From assembly GCA_030445695.1 (NCBI GenBank), contig JASUTF010000013.1, positions 1 through 25,788 on the forward strand: a stretch of DNA of 25,788 nt, written 5' to 3'. The translations under genes were made by a program, and so were the position numbers. The notes under the pieces are model-generated. The model worked only from the letters and a program-made list of their open reading frames with translations, was not told the DNA's origin and did not search any database. The stretch is from Candidatus Iainarchaeum sp. (GTDB lineage: Archaea > Iainarchaeota > Iainarchaeia > JAADDC01). This document shows positions 1 through 7,567 of the stretch, one piece after another. Within the stretch, counting starts at the first letter, position 1. The number at the start of each line of letters is the position of its first letter.

Positions 1-720
1 TGGATATGGAGGGCAACGAACCTCCGCGCGGTCATCCGCGTGGGCGAGAGCTTGACCAACAAGAGCACGTGCACGAGGAACCCGAACCTCATCATAGAGG
101 GGTGGGCAAAGAACAAGAAGGAGGCACAGCAGCGTGTGGAGGAACTCACGATCATACTGCGCTCCGGTGCCCTCCCCGCTGGCATCCGCCTCGAATCGGA
201 GCAGAGCGTCCCCTCCACCTACGGGCGCGAGGCGTTCTACACGTTCTTGGCAGCGATGTTCGCATCCATGATCGCCGTGTCCCTCTACATCGCCTGGCGC
301 TACCGCGTCTGGAAGATCTCCGGGCCCATTATCATGACCATATTCTCCGAGATCCTGCTGATATTCGGCTTCGCGGCGCTCATCAACTGGAAGATCGACA
401 TACCGTCCATGGTGGGTATGATCGCATCCACCGGTACCGGCGTCGACGACCAGATCGTCATAACGGACGAGGTGCTCCGCGGCGGTGGAGAGGAGGAGGG
501 CAAGAAGGAGAAGGGCGTCCTCAAGAGGATACGCCGTGCGTTCTTCATCGTCTTCGCCACCGCCGGTGCCCTGAGCTTCGCAATGCTGCCGGTGTTCTTC
601 TCCAGCATCCCGGCGCTGACAGGGTTCGCACTGACCACCATCGTCGGTGTGTTCGTGGGCATAACGATAACACGGCCTGCCTTCGCAGAGATCATACGCT
701 ACGTGGTCAGGAAGAAGTGA
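1..720 (+). CDS. secD: Protein translocase subunit SecD, C-terminal part (cut by window start)
   Basis: The reading frame is open from the first base, so the start lies outside the window; 239 residues are visible. SecD works with SecF at the membrane to drive late steps of Sec-dependent export. The visible part holds the end of the extracytoplasmic domain with a SecD-like stretch (LRSGALPAGIRLESEQSV), then about five to six membrane helices. The conserved TGTGVDDQIVITDE motif of the SecD/RND family sits between helices. A charged cytoplasmic loop (GGGEEEGKKEKG) and a basic tail ending RKK follow. The TGA stop directly abuts the stop of the convergent signal peptidase gene. secF would be expected just upstream but is not visible. 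Identity is strong; only the 5' end is missing. Confidence 0.93.
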   Translation, partial: WIWRATNLRAVIRVGESLTNKSTCTRNPNLIIEGWAKNKKEAQQRVEELTIILRSGALPAGIRLESEQSVPSTYGREAFYTFLAAMFASMIAVSLYIAWRYRVWKISGPIIMTIFSEILLIFGFAALINWKIDIPSMVGMIASTGTGVDDQIVITDEVLRGGGEEEGKKEKGVLKRIRRAFFIVFATAGALSFAMLPVFFSSIPALTGFALTTIVGVFVGITITRPAFAEIIRYVVRKK

Positions 721-1386
721 TCAGGCCCCGAACAGCCATAACTTGACCTTCCCGACGATGGGGATGCGGAAGAACGCTACACCATAGACCTGACCCTCGG
801 GAATGGGATAAAGGTATATGCAGGGCCCTGACTGGCAGTCCTGATCAATGGTCGGGTTCGTTCTGTCGTTATCCCCCTTTGTGAGGTAGAAAACTCCGTC
901 TGGGGCAACGATACGCAGAACGGCCCTGTGAACGATGTCCACGTGGTATATATCGTTGTAGTAGACGATTATGTCCCCGTTACGCTCAAGGGGAATGAAG
1001 CGATCGTAGACCTTGAACCCCTTCAGACGTATACCCTCCTTCACAAGGGAGATGGGCGTGTTCACCAGCGGTTTCCCGAAGAGGGGGACGTTCACCTCCA
1101 CCGTGGGCGCCCGCACCTCCCTCCAGTGGTGGACGAGGACTATGTCCCCGGGAAGAAGCGTGGGCTCCATGGACTGGGACGCGACGATGACCGCCGGCTT
1201 GGACGTGTGAAAAAGAACTCCGAGGATCAGGTATAATGCATAGGCGACGATGATCGCATAGAAAACCTCGGCCGCGTGGTATACGATCTTCTCCCCCGTG
1301 TTCTCCGGCCTCCCCATATGGGAAAACCAGAAACGGTCGAACCAGTAAAAGGGATCCAGCTTTTCAAGGACGCCCACGCGACTCAC
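721..1386 (-). CDS. Signal peptidase I, archaeal/ER type (Ser-His-Asp)
   Basis: Membrane serine protease that removes signal peptides from exported proteins. With the GTG start at 1386 it has 221 residues. One membrane helix (about residues 43-59) is followed by the nucleophile motif SQSMEPTLLPGDIVLVHH (Ser72). VDIVHRAV supplies His in place of the bacterial Lys, and GDNDRTNPTID supplies the conserved Asp. This is the Sec11-like archaeal type. The frame is open to an ATG at 1500, but that extension lies inside the upstream DUF99 gene and is Arg/Cys/Trp-rich, so I reject it. GTG 1386 or GTG 1377 is likelier, overlapping the DUF99 stop (1364-1366) by about 20 nt. It is the last gene of the minus-strand csl4-rpoL operon and converges on secD with no spacer. 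Confidence 0.92.
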   Translation of the reverse strand: MSRVGVLEKLDPFYWFDRFWFSHMGRPENTGEKIVYHAAEVFYAIIVAYALYLILGVLFHTSKPAVIVASQSMEPTLLPGDIVLVHHWREVRAPTVEVNVPLFGKPLVNTPISLVKEGIRLKGFKVYDRFIPLERNGDIIVYYNDIYHVDIVHRAVLRIVAPDGVFYLTKGDNDRTNPTIDQDCQSGPCIYLYPIPEGQVYGVAFFRIPIVGKVKLWLFGA

Positions 1387-1921
1387 CCATCCCCACGGCC
1401 GAAGCGACGAGGTGCGCCAGCCGCACCGGCTCCGGCAGCAGAGAGTATATCTGATAATCCTCCACAACCCTTTTAACATCCGATGCACCGATCCCCACAA
1501 AGGAAACGTATAGAACGCCCCTCTTCGTTTTCAGGGGGACTGGAGATGGATTTCTCTTGATCACGGAAAGGATAAAATCGGCGTTGGGAGAACGCTCCAT
1601 GGCCCGGAGAAAGGAGGAGGAAGGGGGTCTCCTCATCACGGCAATTACAGGCACGCCTGCCTCCTCGAAGAACGCGTTCATGTCCAGAACGTTGGTCCCT
1701 GCAAACACCGTGCCGGAGGTCATGACGGCTTTCGCCTGCCCGCCATACTTCGAACGGGCCACCATGTCCACGAGCTTTTCCGTGACGTCCGTGCCGTCTA
1801 TCTGGATTTCCCTGTACAGAACGCCCTCCACCAAAGTTCCTCTCATCAGAATGCCGAGGAGGGGGGCCCTGCCCCGCCTCTCGGGAAAGTAGCCATCGTC
1901 CACGCCAAGGACGCGGATCAT
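1364..1921 (-). CDS. DUF99 / UPF0215 family protein (endonuclease dU-like)
   Basis: 185 residues. The N-terminal motif IRVLGVDDGYFP and the central FAGTNVLDMNAFFEEAGVPV followed by MRRPP are hallmarks of the archaeal DUF99 family. That family is related in fold to endonuclease V and, to my knowledge, has been linked to cleavage at deoxyuridine in DNA. The acidic pair D7-D8 would correspond to a metal-binding position in an EndoV-like fold; this is inference from family fold, not something the sequence proves. The ATG at 1921 overlaps the TGA of rpoL by 4 nt (1918-1921), so translation is probably coupled. Its 3' end overlaps the signal peptidase start. Membership is confident; the biochemical role is not. 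Confidence 0.85.
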   Translation of the reverse strand: MIRVLGVDDGYFPERRGRAPLLGILMRGTLVEGVLYREIQIDGTDVTEKLVDMVARSKYGGQAKAVMTSGTVFAGTNVLDMNAFFEEAGVPVIAVMRRPPSSSFLRAMERSPNADFILSVIKRNPSPVPLKTKRGVLYVSFVGIGASDVKRVVEDYQIYSLLPEPVRLAHLVASAVGMGESRGRP

Positions 1922-2190
1922 TTCAGGGCCTCTTCAAACGCTGTCCGGAAAGTGATGAAGTCCGCCTTAGCACGCTCCACCGCCGACTTGAGAACGTCCC
2001 TCGGAGAACCCTCCTTGACGCGGAGGTAGAGTTTGGTCTTCCCCTCGAGCGGGTGCTCCTGGGCGAACGCTGCGAAATCCACACGCTCGTCCTGCACCAG
2101 ATACGCCTTCACGAGAACGGCTATCGTCTTGTCTCCCTTCACCTCGAGCTCCAGCTCCTTATCATTCTCCTTAAGGATCTTTACCTCCAT
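1918..2190 (-). CDS. rpoL: DNA-directed RNA polymerase subunit L (Rpb11-like)
   Basis: 90 residues, the normal length for archaeal RpoL. RpoL pairs with RpoD (Rpb3-like) to form the assembly platform of archaeal RNA polymerase. The start MEVKILKENDKELELEVKGD, the central FAQEHPLEGKTKLYLRVKEG and the helical C-terminus match the family. The start is set by a near-perfect ribosome site GAGGTGAT (2194-2201 on the minus strand), three bases before the ATG and overlapping the TGA stop of csl4. It overlaps the next gene by 4 nt. Association of rpoL with csl4 is a known archaeal arrangement. Confidence 0.95.
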   Translation of the reverse strand: MEVKILKENDKELELEVKGDKTIAVLVKAYLVQDERVDFAAFAQEHPLEGKTKLYLRVKEGSPRDVLKSAVERAKADFITFRTAFEEALK

Positions 2191-2193
2191 AAC

Positions 2194-2201
2194 ATCACCT
2201 C
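2194..2201 (-). promoter_or_regulatory. Shine-Dalgarno site of rpoL overlapping the csl4 stop
   Basis: GAGGTGAT on the minus strand contains the csl4 TGA and sits 3 nt before the rpoL ATG, indicating coupled translation. The same arrangement recurs at 19900-19907 between aCPSF1 and the small gene after it. Confidence 0.7.
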
Positions 2202-2770
2202 GGAAGCTTGGGCTGGCCGTAATCCATGGTTATCTTTCTCCTGTATTCCCTCTTGCACCGGGGGCAGTAGAGAACGGCACCCCTGCGTGAAAGGGGTCTC
2301 CGGCAGACCGAGCAGTATGCCTTTATGATGCCGTAGTTCGCACCCTCCGTAGACAGCTGGACGAAGCGACGCTTCTGTATCCCCACGATCTTCGCACGGA
2401 TCCAGTCGCCAACGCCGAACTCGTTCCTCACGTTCTCAACGAAGCCCTTCCGCACGTTGGACACGTGTATGGTGGCATACTTGCTGGGCGGGATCAGGCG
2501 GAAACGCCGCGTATTGTATGGGAAGAGTTCCACAACGGCATACTGGTCAAAGGTCTGCGTTATCCTCCCGTAGACAATGGAGTTCACCACGTTGAAGCGG
2601 GGGATCCGCTTGGGTGACTCAACGCGCACCTCGTGCTCCATCTCGTCGTATTTTGGAACCCCAATGCTGGAAGCATAGACGATGCCCTCGCTCTCATAGG
2701 CACCGTCGGAAGGCATAAACTCCTCTACTTCGGCGAGCTTCTCGCCGGGCGTCACGAACAATTCAATCAC
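2195..2770 (-). CDS. csl4: Exosome RNA-binding subunit Csl4
   Basis: 191 residues. Csl4 is a cap subunit of the archaeal RNA exosome that recruits and binds RNA. Three parts are visible. The N-terminal domain (about 1-60) includes the typical VTPGEKLAEVEEFMPSDGAY. A central S1 domain (about 65-135) begins VNSIVYGRITQ. A C-terminal zinc ribbon has the pairs CSVC and CPRC (about 150-175). The start is GTG at 2770, supported by GGAGG six bases upstream (2777-2781). It overlaps the end of the preceding 101-aa gene by 8 nt and is followed 4 nt later by rpoL. All parts of the family are present, so confidence is high. Confidence 0.95.
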   Translation of the reverse strand: MIELFVTPGEKLAEVEEFMPSDGAYESEGIVYASSIGVPKYDEMEHEVRVESPKRIPRFNVVNSIVYGRITQTFDQYAVVELFPYNTRRFRLIPPSKYATIHVSNVRKGFVENVRNEFGVGDWIRAKIVGIQKRRFVQLSTEGANYGIIKAYCSVCRRPLSRRGAVLYCPRCKREYRRKITMDYGQPKLPR

Positions 2771-3068
2771 CCTGGTCCTCCGTCTTTGTGAGCAGCTCCG
2801 ACAGAACGTCCTTTGCTTTAACGCCCGTCTTTCCTTCCCTTTCCCGCTCGGAGCCCTTCACGATGACGGGGGGTGCATTATTCGACGTTGTCGTTACGTC
2901 CGAGCCAAGAACGTCAAGGATCTCGCCCAGTTCCACGTATATGTGGTCTACCATTTTTTGAAGGAGTTCTCCGCTGCCCTCGACGTTCCCGTGAGCCATA
3001 TCTTTTAGGAGCGTGACAAGCTCGAAGAGCCCCTCGAGGCGTCCCTTCACATAAGAAATATCTGCCAT
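2763..3068 (-). CDS. Unknown small protein heading the csl4-rpoL operon
   Basis: 101 residues from ATG 3068; I do not recognise the family. The first ~60 residues are predicted helical and amphipathic (for example VKGRLEGLFELVTLLKDMAH). A Ser/Thr/Asn-rich linker (TTTSNNAPP) and a charged C-terminal helix follow. There is no cysteine, signal peptide or membrane segment, so it is probably cytoplasmic. An upstream in-frame ATG at 3107 is rejected because the AT-rich promoter core (3087-3098) lies between the two, 19-30 nt before ATG 3068, which makes a leaderless start there more sensible. It overlaps csl4 by 8 nt, so a role linked to the exosome or transcription is possible but is pure context inference. 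Confidence 0.72.
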   Translation of the reverse strand: MADISYVKGRLEGLFELVTLLKDMAHGNVEGSGELLQKMVDHIYVELGEILDVLGSDVTTTSNNAPPVIVKGSEREREGKTGVKAKDVLSELLTKTEDQGD

Positions 3069-3086
3069 GCAGAAAAGATGCTCACG

Positions 3087-3098
3087 AATTTTAAAAAA
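3087..3098. promoter_or_regulatory. Shared bidirectional promoter core
   Basis: AATTTTAAAAAA lies 19-30 nt before ATG 3068 on the minus strand and 18-29 nt before GTG 3116 on the plus strand. Being nearly palindromic, it can serve as a TATA box in both directions; both transcripts would be leaderless. Confidence 0.6.
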
Positions 3099-3115
3099 GT
3101 AGATCATATTTTCAC

Positions 3116-3910
3116 GTGGTTTTCGAATACCTCTTCGGCGCCAAGGATGCCGAAGGACACCCGATGCTCATGTTCGCGGCGGGATTCATTTACACCGTGA
3201 TCTCCGTTCCGCTGGCACTCCTTCTCCACGAGTCCGCGGCCAGCATCCTCGCCGTCTCCCTGGCCGCCATCGCAGGGGTCCCGCTCATACTGAAGATCGT
3301 GGAGTTCGAGAGTGACATGCTTGATCTCTACCCGAAGAGCGTTTTCACAAGGGAGACGAGAGTGATCGTCCTTTACCTATGGTTCTTCTTCGGGGAGATC
3401 GCAGGTTTCACCACCGCCTACCTCCTCCTCAACCCCTCCGAGTTCTCGGCGGCCACGGCGTTCCAGATGCAGGACATAACCTACGTAGAGAGCATACGGA
3501 CAAGCATAACGGGGAACGCGGTGAGGGCAAATATCTTCGACATCATATTCTGGAACAACGTCCGCGTCTACGTGATCGGAATCCTGTTATCGTTCATCTA
3601 CGGGACCGGGGGTGTCTTCATACTGACGTGGAACGCCTCCGTCATTGCGGCGCTCCTGGCAACAGAAATAATGGAAACCGGATCCATAATAACGGGGATC
3701 GCCCGGTTCCTTGCGATCCTGCCGCACGGGGTCGTGGAGTACAGTGCCTACGTCGTGGCGGGCTTCACTGGCGCCCTGATATCGTTGTTACTCCTGCAGC
3801 GTGGCTGGAACCGCCACCTGATAAGGGACGCGATCATTTTCCTCGTAACGGGGATTATCCTCCTCTACATCGGTGCGGCGGTGGAGTCCGTGCTATTTCT
3901 TGCGGGCTGA
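3116..3910 (+). CDS. Stage II sporulation protein M-like (DUF95) membrane protein
   Basis: 264 residues starting at GTG 3116, about 20 nt after the AT-rich promoter core. There are about six hydrophobic segments, beginning near residues 16-50. The signature around residue 203, ILPHGVVEYSAYVVAGFTGA, is the conserved LPHG-x-E motif of the SpoIIM/DUF95 family. In Bacillus SpoIIM belongs to a peptidoglycan-remodelling complex. Archaeal members have no known role and need not share it, because archaea lack that cell wall. The central loop (about 100-150) is likely extracytoplasmic. The 3' end overlaps the convergent SPFH gene by 18 nt. Family assignment is good; function is unknown. Confidence 0.85.
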   Translation: MVFEYLFGAKDAEGHPMLMFAAGFIYTVISVPLALLLHESAASILAVSLAAIAGVPLILKIVEFESDMLDLYPKSVFTRETRVIVLYLWFFFGEIAGFTTAYLLLNPSEFSAATAFQMQDITYVESIRTSITGNAVRANIFDIIFWNNVRVYVIGILLSFIYGTGGVFILTWNASVIAALLATEIMETGSIITGIARFLAILPHGVVEYSAYVVAGFTGALISLLLLQRGWNRHLIRDAIIFLVTGIILLYIGAAVESVLFLAG

Positions 3911-4849
3911 CTTCTCCTTTAGCATCTTCTTGAACTCATCCAGCAGGTATGCGTATTTCCCCTCCAGATCCTCCTCCACCTTCTTCGGGCTGACTGCACC
4001 GCCAAGGGCGGAGGATATGCTCTGGGCAAGCGTCGAGACCTCCAGCGGGAGGACGATCTTCGTCGCCTTGCCCGATGCGATCTGTTCAAGTGCCTTCAGA
4101 TAGTAGTAGGCCAGTGCCTTCTCGTTCAGCTCCCCTGCTGCCTGTTTCACCGCTTCTATCTTGACCTTCTCTGCCTCCGCCTCCTGCACGGCAGCATACT
4201 TCCTCTGCTCCGCCTCCCTGCGCTGGTGCATGGCCTCCATCAGCTCTTCAGGCAGGGAAACACGCTTCAGCTCGACAGAGACGACCTTCACACCCCAGCC
4301 CTCTGCCATCCTCTGGAGATCCGTCCTCAGCTGAGAGTTGATCTTGTCCACGTTAGATATGATCTCCTCCGCCGTCATGCGACCGGCTATCTCACGGATG
4401 GTCGACTCCACGTAAAGGATCGCGGCGCTCTTGTAGTCCTGGACGTTGAGCACGGCCTTCGCCGGATCCGATACCTTGAGATATACCACCGCGTCTATCT
4501 GCACCTCGATGTTGTCCTTGGTTATGACCTTCTGGGGGGCCACGTCCAGCGTCTCCGTACGCAGGTCCACCTTCACGTAGTTCTCAATAAACGGGATTAT
4601 TATGGTCCAGCCAGGGCCACGGACGCCTACAAAATGACCGAAACGGAACACAACTGCCCTCTCATACTCCTGAAGCTGGAGGAGGACGTCAAACTTCGTG
4701 GAGGCAATCAGGAGCAGGAGGATGATCAGACCGATGATAAGATACACGTAATTCTGCGTGGAAACTGCGTAGGCGATCCCAATGACTGCCAGAAGCGCCA
4801 GGAAGAGGATTACGCCGAACACCGCTGCCTTCTTTGCCTGCTGATCCAT
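3893..4849 (-). CDS. Stomatin/prohibitin-like SPFH domain membrane protein
   Basis: 318 residues from ATG 4849 (MDQQAKKAAV). Two hydrophobic segments near the N-terminus (about 8-27 and 34-51) anchor it. The SPFH domain follows (about 55-230), with typical stomatin text EYERAVVFRFGHFVGVRGPG, TKDNIEVQIDAVVYLKV and GVKVVSVELKRVSLPEELMEAM. An Ala/Glu-rich coiled coil comes next, and the tail is basic (KSARKK). Such proteins oligomerise into membrane scaffolds and often regulate membrane proteases. The frame extends upstream to 5146, but that region lies inside the divergent DUF373 gene and is Ser/Phe-rich noise. No NfeD partner is adjacent; instead a DUF373 and presenilin-like pair is divergent. 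The stop is TAG. Confidence 0.92.
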   Translation of the reverse strand: MDQQAKKAAVFGVILFLALLAVIGIAYAVSTQNYVYLIIGLIILLLLIASTKFDVLLQLQEYERAVVFRFGHFVGVRGPGWTIIIPFIENYVKVDLRTETLDVAPQKVITKDNIEVQIDAVVYLKVSDPAKAVLNVQDYKSAAILYVESTIREIAGRMTAEEIISNVDKINSQLRTDLQRMAEGWGVKVVSVELKRVSLPEELMEAMHQRREAEQRKYAAVQEAEAEKVKIEAVKQAAGELNEKALAYYYLKALEQIASGKATKIVLPLEVSTLAQSISSALGGAVSPKKVEEDLEGKYAYLLDEFKKMLKEKSARKK

Positions 4850-4850
4850 A

Positions 4851-4860
4851 CTTAAAAACA
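4851..4860 (+). promoter_or_regulatory. TATA-like box of the DUF373 operon
   Basis: CTTAAAAACA lies 24-33 nt before ATG 4884, the expected distance for a leaderless archaeal promoter. It interleaves with the opposite-strand box at 4871-4880; only 34 nt separate the two start codons. Confidence 0.55.
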
Positions 4861-4870
4861 GGGTCAGGTG

Positions 4871-4880
4871 ATATTTAATT
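4871..4880 (-). promoter_or_regulatory. TATA-like box of the SPFH gene
   Basis: AATTAAATAT on the minus strand lies 22-31 nt before ATG 4849. Each gene's box lies close to the other gene's start, so binding of TBP/TFB at one probably hinders the other. Confidence 0.55.
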
Positions 4881-4883
4881 ATC

Positions 4884-6089
4884 ATGGCGGAGAAACTCCT
4901 CGTTTTAGTGGTGGACAGGGACGACGACATAGGGACAAAGACGGGCATAAAGGGGCCAATAATAGGGGAGGAAGCAAACCTGGATGTGGCCACGAAGCTG
5001 GCCCTTGAAGACCCCGAAGAATCAGATGCAAACACAATATTTGCCGCCGTAAAGATCGCCCGGGAGCTGAGAAGGCAGGGAAAGAGCGTGGAGGTTGCAA
5101 CGGTCACGGGGCACAGAAACCTCGGGTTCCTGGCAGACAGCAGCATTAATAACCAACTGAAGGTCGTCTTCCAGAACTTCCCTGCAGACGGCGTTGTCTT
5201 CGTGACGGACGGGGCGGAGGACGATCAGGTAGTCCCGCTCATCCTCTCATACGCACCCATCGTATCCAAGAGAACCGTGGTGGTAAAACAGGTGGTTCAG
5301 CTGGAGAGAACGTATTACATCATAAAAAACGCCCTCCGCGACAAGGACATCGCCCCCATCCTCTTCGGTGTCCCGGGAATCGCGTTCCTCCTCTGGGCAC
5401 TCCTTGGCAACCTGGCGGTGAAGCTCATCCTCGGGCTTATTGGTTTATACTTCGTGGCCATAGCAACGGGTCTGGACACGGTAGTGGGGGAGTGGATCAC
5501 GGCCATCATCCGCGGCATCTCCTTCCGAGGCCCGGGTGCTCCGTTCTACCTCATCTCGCTGGCAATGCTCATCATGGCCGCCTACTCCGGTTACAGAAAC
5601 TACATGGCCATCCCGGGTGAAGCAGGCATATACGAGATGGTCCGATCCATTGTGGGCTTCTCCGCCCTCTCAGCAATACTTTACCTCTTCGGCCGGTCCG
5701 TGGACACCCACAGGCAGAAGAAGGCGTTCCTGATAGGGAAATACATCCGCCACATGGCCATAGTCATGATCGTGTGGGTCATAGTGGACGCCACCATGAA
5801 GATCCTCGAGGGGCAGGCGGCAATGACAGACCTCTACATCGTCTCCCTCACGAGCATCCTCTTCTACGTGGTGGTCGCCCAGATCGCCGCCATGTTCGAG
5901 GAGAGCATAAAGCACTCCAGAAAACTCATAGGCGTGGAGGCATACAGCCATGGCGGTGCCCGTATCGGAAGGGTGAAAGACGTGGACCCGGAGAAGGGCA
6001 TCATCGTCATCTCCTCCGGGAAGAAGGACATCAGGGTAACGGCAGACAAGATATCCGTGAACGGGCACGGAGTCATCGTGGGTGTCTAG
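4884..6089 (+). CDS. DUF373 family membrane protein
   Basis: 401 residues, TAG stop. The N-terminal soluble domain (about 1-145) begins LLVLVVDRDDDIGTKTG and contains TVTGHRNLGFLADSSINNQL and FVTDGAEDDQVVPLILSY, all typical of archaeal DUF373. About seven membrane helices follow (from about residue 150), ending in a soluble C-terminal part (about 340-401). DUF373 proteins are widespread in archaea and uncharacterised; the acidic N-terminal motifs (DRDDD, GAEDD) resemble a metal or nucleotide site, but that is inference. The start ATG is 24-33 nt after a TATA-like box. The stop overlaps the GTG of the presenilin-like protease by 8 nt, so the two are probably co-translated. Confidence 0.9.
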   Translation: MAEKLLVLVVDRDDDIGTKTGIKGPIIGEEANLDVATKLALEDPEESDANTIFAAVKIARELRRQGKSVEVATVTGHRNLGFLADSSINNQLKVVFQNFPADGVVFVTDGAEDDQVVPLILSYAPIVSKRTVVVKQVVQLERTYYIIKNALRDKDIAPILFGVPGIAFLLWALLGNLAVKLILGLIGLYFVAIATGLDTVVGEWITAIIRGISFRGPGAPFYLISLAMLIMAAYSGYRNYMAIPGEAGIYEMVRSIVGFSALSAILYLFGRSVDTHRQKKAFLIGKYIRHMAIVMIVWVIVDATMKILEGQAAMTDLYIVSLTSILFYVVVAQIAAMFEESIKHSRKLIGVEAYSHGGARIGRVKDVDPEKGIIVISSGKKDIRVTADKISVNGHGVIVGV

Positions 6090-6867
6090 CGTGCTGGCAG
6101 TCAGGGGCAGGTTCAGAGAGATATTTGCAATATACGTGGCAACGCTGCTCCTGGCACTCTTCTTCGCCTGGCCTCCCCCGCCAGAGGTCCCTCCGGAGGG
6201 GGAGAGCCCGGGGACGGCGGGATTATTCTTTACATACGTGATTCTTGCCACCCTCGCCTTCCTTGCAATAATCCGGCTCTGGCCGTGGCTGCTCCGCCAC
6301 ATACTCGCGTTCCTAGAAATCGTGTTCCTCTTCTCCACCACGGCCCTCATCACCGTCAGTTACAACCTCCCCGTAACGCTCCCATACCTCGCCGTCACCA
6401 CACGGATCATATGGTGGAGGAACTACATCGTCCAGAACATCTCCACTGCCATCATAGCGTCCGTTGCAACGGCTGTTGTGGGTATGGGGCTCTCACCAGG
6501 GGTTGCAGCTGCCCTCCTCGCCATCTTCGCCATCTATGACTACGTGTCCGTATTTGTCACGAAGCACATGGTAACGCTCGCCCGGGCGCTGGGGGCAACC
6601 GCAGATGAGGAGGGACGCGTTCGCAAGGTTTCTGAAATCCACATGCTGGGGGCAGGGGACATCGTGATTCCGGGCATTTTCTCCGTATCGCTCCTCCGCG
6701 TTGGACTGCTCCCAGCTCTCCTTTCCGTTTTTGGAGCTGTCGTCGGTCTGTTCTGGACCATGAACCTCGCGAGAAGGTGGAAGCGTGTCCTGCCGGCACT
6801 GCCCAGCATAGCCCTGCCGGAGCTCTGCTTCGCAGCGGTGGGGATCACACTATCGTTGTTCCTTTGA
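6082..6867 (+). CDS. Presenilin/SPP-like intramembrane aspartyl protease (PSH type)
   Basis: 261 residues with about nine membrane helices. Presenilin homologues cleave within membrane-embedded substrates such as leftover signal peptides. The three family signatures are present. YD is in AIYDYVSVF (Asp153), GxGD in LGAGDIVIPG (Asp193), and PAL in LPALPSIALPEL (P238-L240). Both catalytic aspartates are therefore kept, and I expect an active protease. A proline-rich loop (PPPPEVPPEGESP) lies between the first two helices. The start is GTG 6082, overlapping DUF373; GTG 6091 is an alternative three codons in. The 3' end overlaps convergent pyrH by 23 nt. The genes around it suggest membrane proteostasis. 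Confidence 0.92.
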   Translation: MSSVLAVRGRFREIFAIYVATLLLALFFAWPPPPEVPPEGESPGTAGLFFTYVILATLAFLAIIRLWPWLLRHILAFLEIVFLFSTTALITVSYNLPVTLPYLAVTTRIIWWRNYIVQNISTAIIASVATAVVGMGLSPGVAAALLAIFAIYDYVSVFVTKHMVTLARALGATADEEGRVRKVSEIHMLGAGDIVIPGIFSVSLLRVGLLPALLSVFGAVVGLFWTMNLARRWKRVLPALPSIALPELCFAAVGITLSLFL

Positions 6868-7522
6868 ACGACTTGCCCTCGAGGAGACGGTGGAGGTTGT
6901 GAAGATCTTTTCCGATGACGTAGGTCTTCACGTTCGAGCGGGCAAGGATCTTGGCAGCGGCGATGTCTATGGGGGTGTGTGCCCCGGGATCCCTCGTGTC
7001 CACGGACTCCACAAGGGATACAAGTTCCTCATGGCTCATTCTCTCTATGAGGCGGGCGTTCGGATACTTGCTGGGGTTCCTGTCGAATATGCCGTCCACG
7101 TTGGTTATGTTAACGAAGACGGAACCCGTGGCCTCCGCAAGAAGGGCCGCTGTGTAGTCGGAGGTCACGCCCGGAACGGCCCCGTGGACCACGGGTATCC
7201 AACGGCCCATATACGCCTTGGCACGCCATATATCGGACAGGGGCTCGGGGTATGCATTCTTCAGGGCGGATATGAGGAGCCACGCGTTCATCTTGGTGGC
7301 GAGTATCCCCGCCTGATCCTGGAGCGTCTTCTCCCCTCCGAGGATGCGGACAGCCCAGGAGTAGTCCCTTGCGACCCGTCCGCCACCCGTTACCAGTGCC
7401 AGTTCCACGCCGTGCTCAAAGAAGTAGTCCACGACGCGGGCAAACTTCCGGATCCACTGCACGTCAATCCTGTCGGGAACCATCACGGAACCGCCGACGG
7501 AGATCACGTAACGCTCGGGCAT
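6845..7522 (-). CDS. pyrH: Uridylate (UMP) kinase, archaeal type
   Basis: 225 residues from ATG 7522 (MPERYVISVGGSVMVPD). It phosphorylates UMP to UDP in pyrimidine nucleotide synthesis and belongs to the amino acid kinase fold. Visible landmarks are the N-terminal VISVGGS phosphate loop, LALVTGGGRVARDY, VVHGAVPGVTSDYTAALLAE, and the archaeal UMPK stretch FVNITNVDGIFDRNPSKYPNARL. Length is normal. A start at ATG 7543 is possible in frame but would leave the TATA-like box (7543-7551) in the wrong place; from ATG 7522 the box is 21-29 nt upstream, giving a leaderless mRNA. Confidence 0.95.
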   Translation of the reverse strand: MPERYVISVGGSVMVPDRIDVQWIRKFARVVDYFFEHGVELALVTGGGRVARDYSWAVRILGGEKTLQDQAGILATKMNAWLLISALKNAYPEPLSDIWRAKAYMGRWIPVVHGAVPGVTSDYTAALLAEATGSVFVNITNVDGIFDRNPSKYPNARLIERMSHEELVSLVESVDTRDPGAHTPIDIAAAKILARSNVKTYVIGKDLHNLHRLLEGKSFKGTTIV

Positions 7523-7542
7523 GCATAAAAAACGTTCCCTCA

Positions 7543-7551
7543 CTATAAAAA
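7543..7551. promoter_or_regulatory. Shared bidirectional promoter core between pyrH and aRF1
   Basis: TATAAAAAG on the plus strand reads CTTTTTATA on the minus. It lies 17-25 nt before ATG 7568 (aRF1) and 21-29 nt before ATG 7522 (pyrH). No other convincing box exists for either gene, although AT-rich 7524-7533 is a weaker plus-strand alternative. aRF1 also has a purine-rich GGAAGGGGAGG before its ATG. Confidence 0.5.
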
Positions 7552-7567
7552 GGAAGGGGAGGATAGA

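Noticed and set aside
6-746. Long alternative frame over secD
   Set aside because: Arg/His-rich composition typical of an out-of-frame reading of a GC-rich gene; the secD frame is clearly conserved.
1387-1500. N-terminal extension of signal peptidase
   Set aside because: It falls within the conserved C-terminal half of the DUF99 gene on the same strand and has no signal-peptidase-like character.
4850-5146. N-terminal extension of the SPFH protein
   Set aside because: The extension lies antisense within the conserved DUF373 N-terminus, is low-complexity, and a TATA-like box sits just before ATG 4849.
3893-6089. Reassignment of TAG as a sense codon, prompted by the unusual aRF1 loop
   Set aside because: TAG ends the SPFH gene after its normal basic tail and ends DUF373 at the start of the next gene; reading through would add nonsense sequence.
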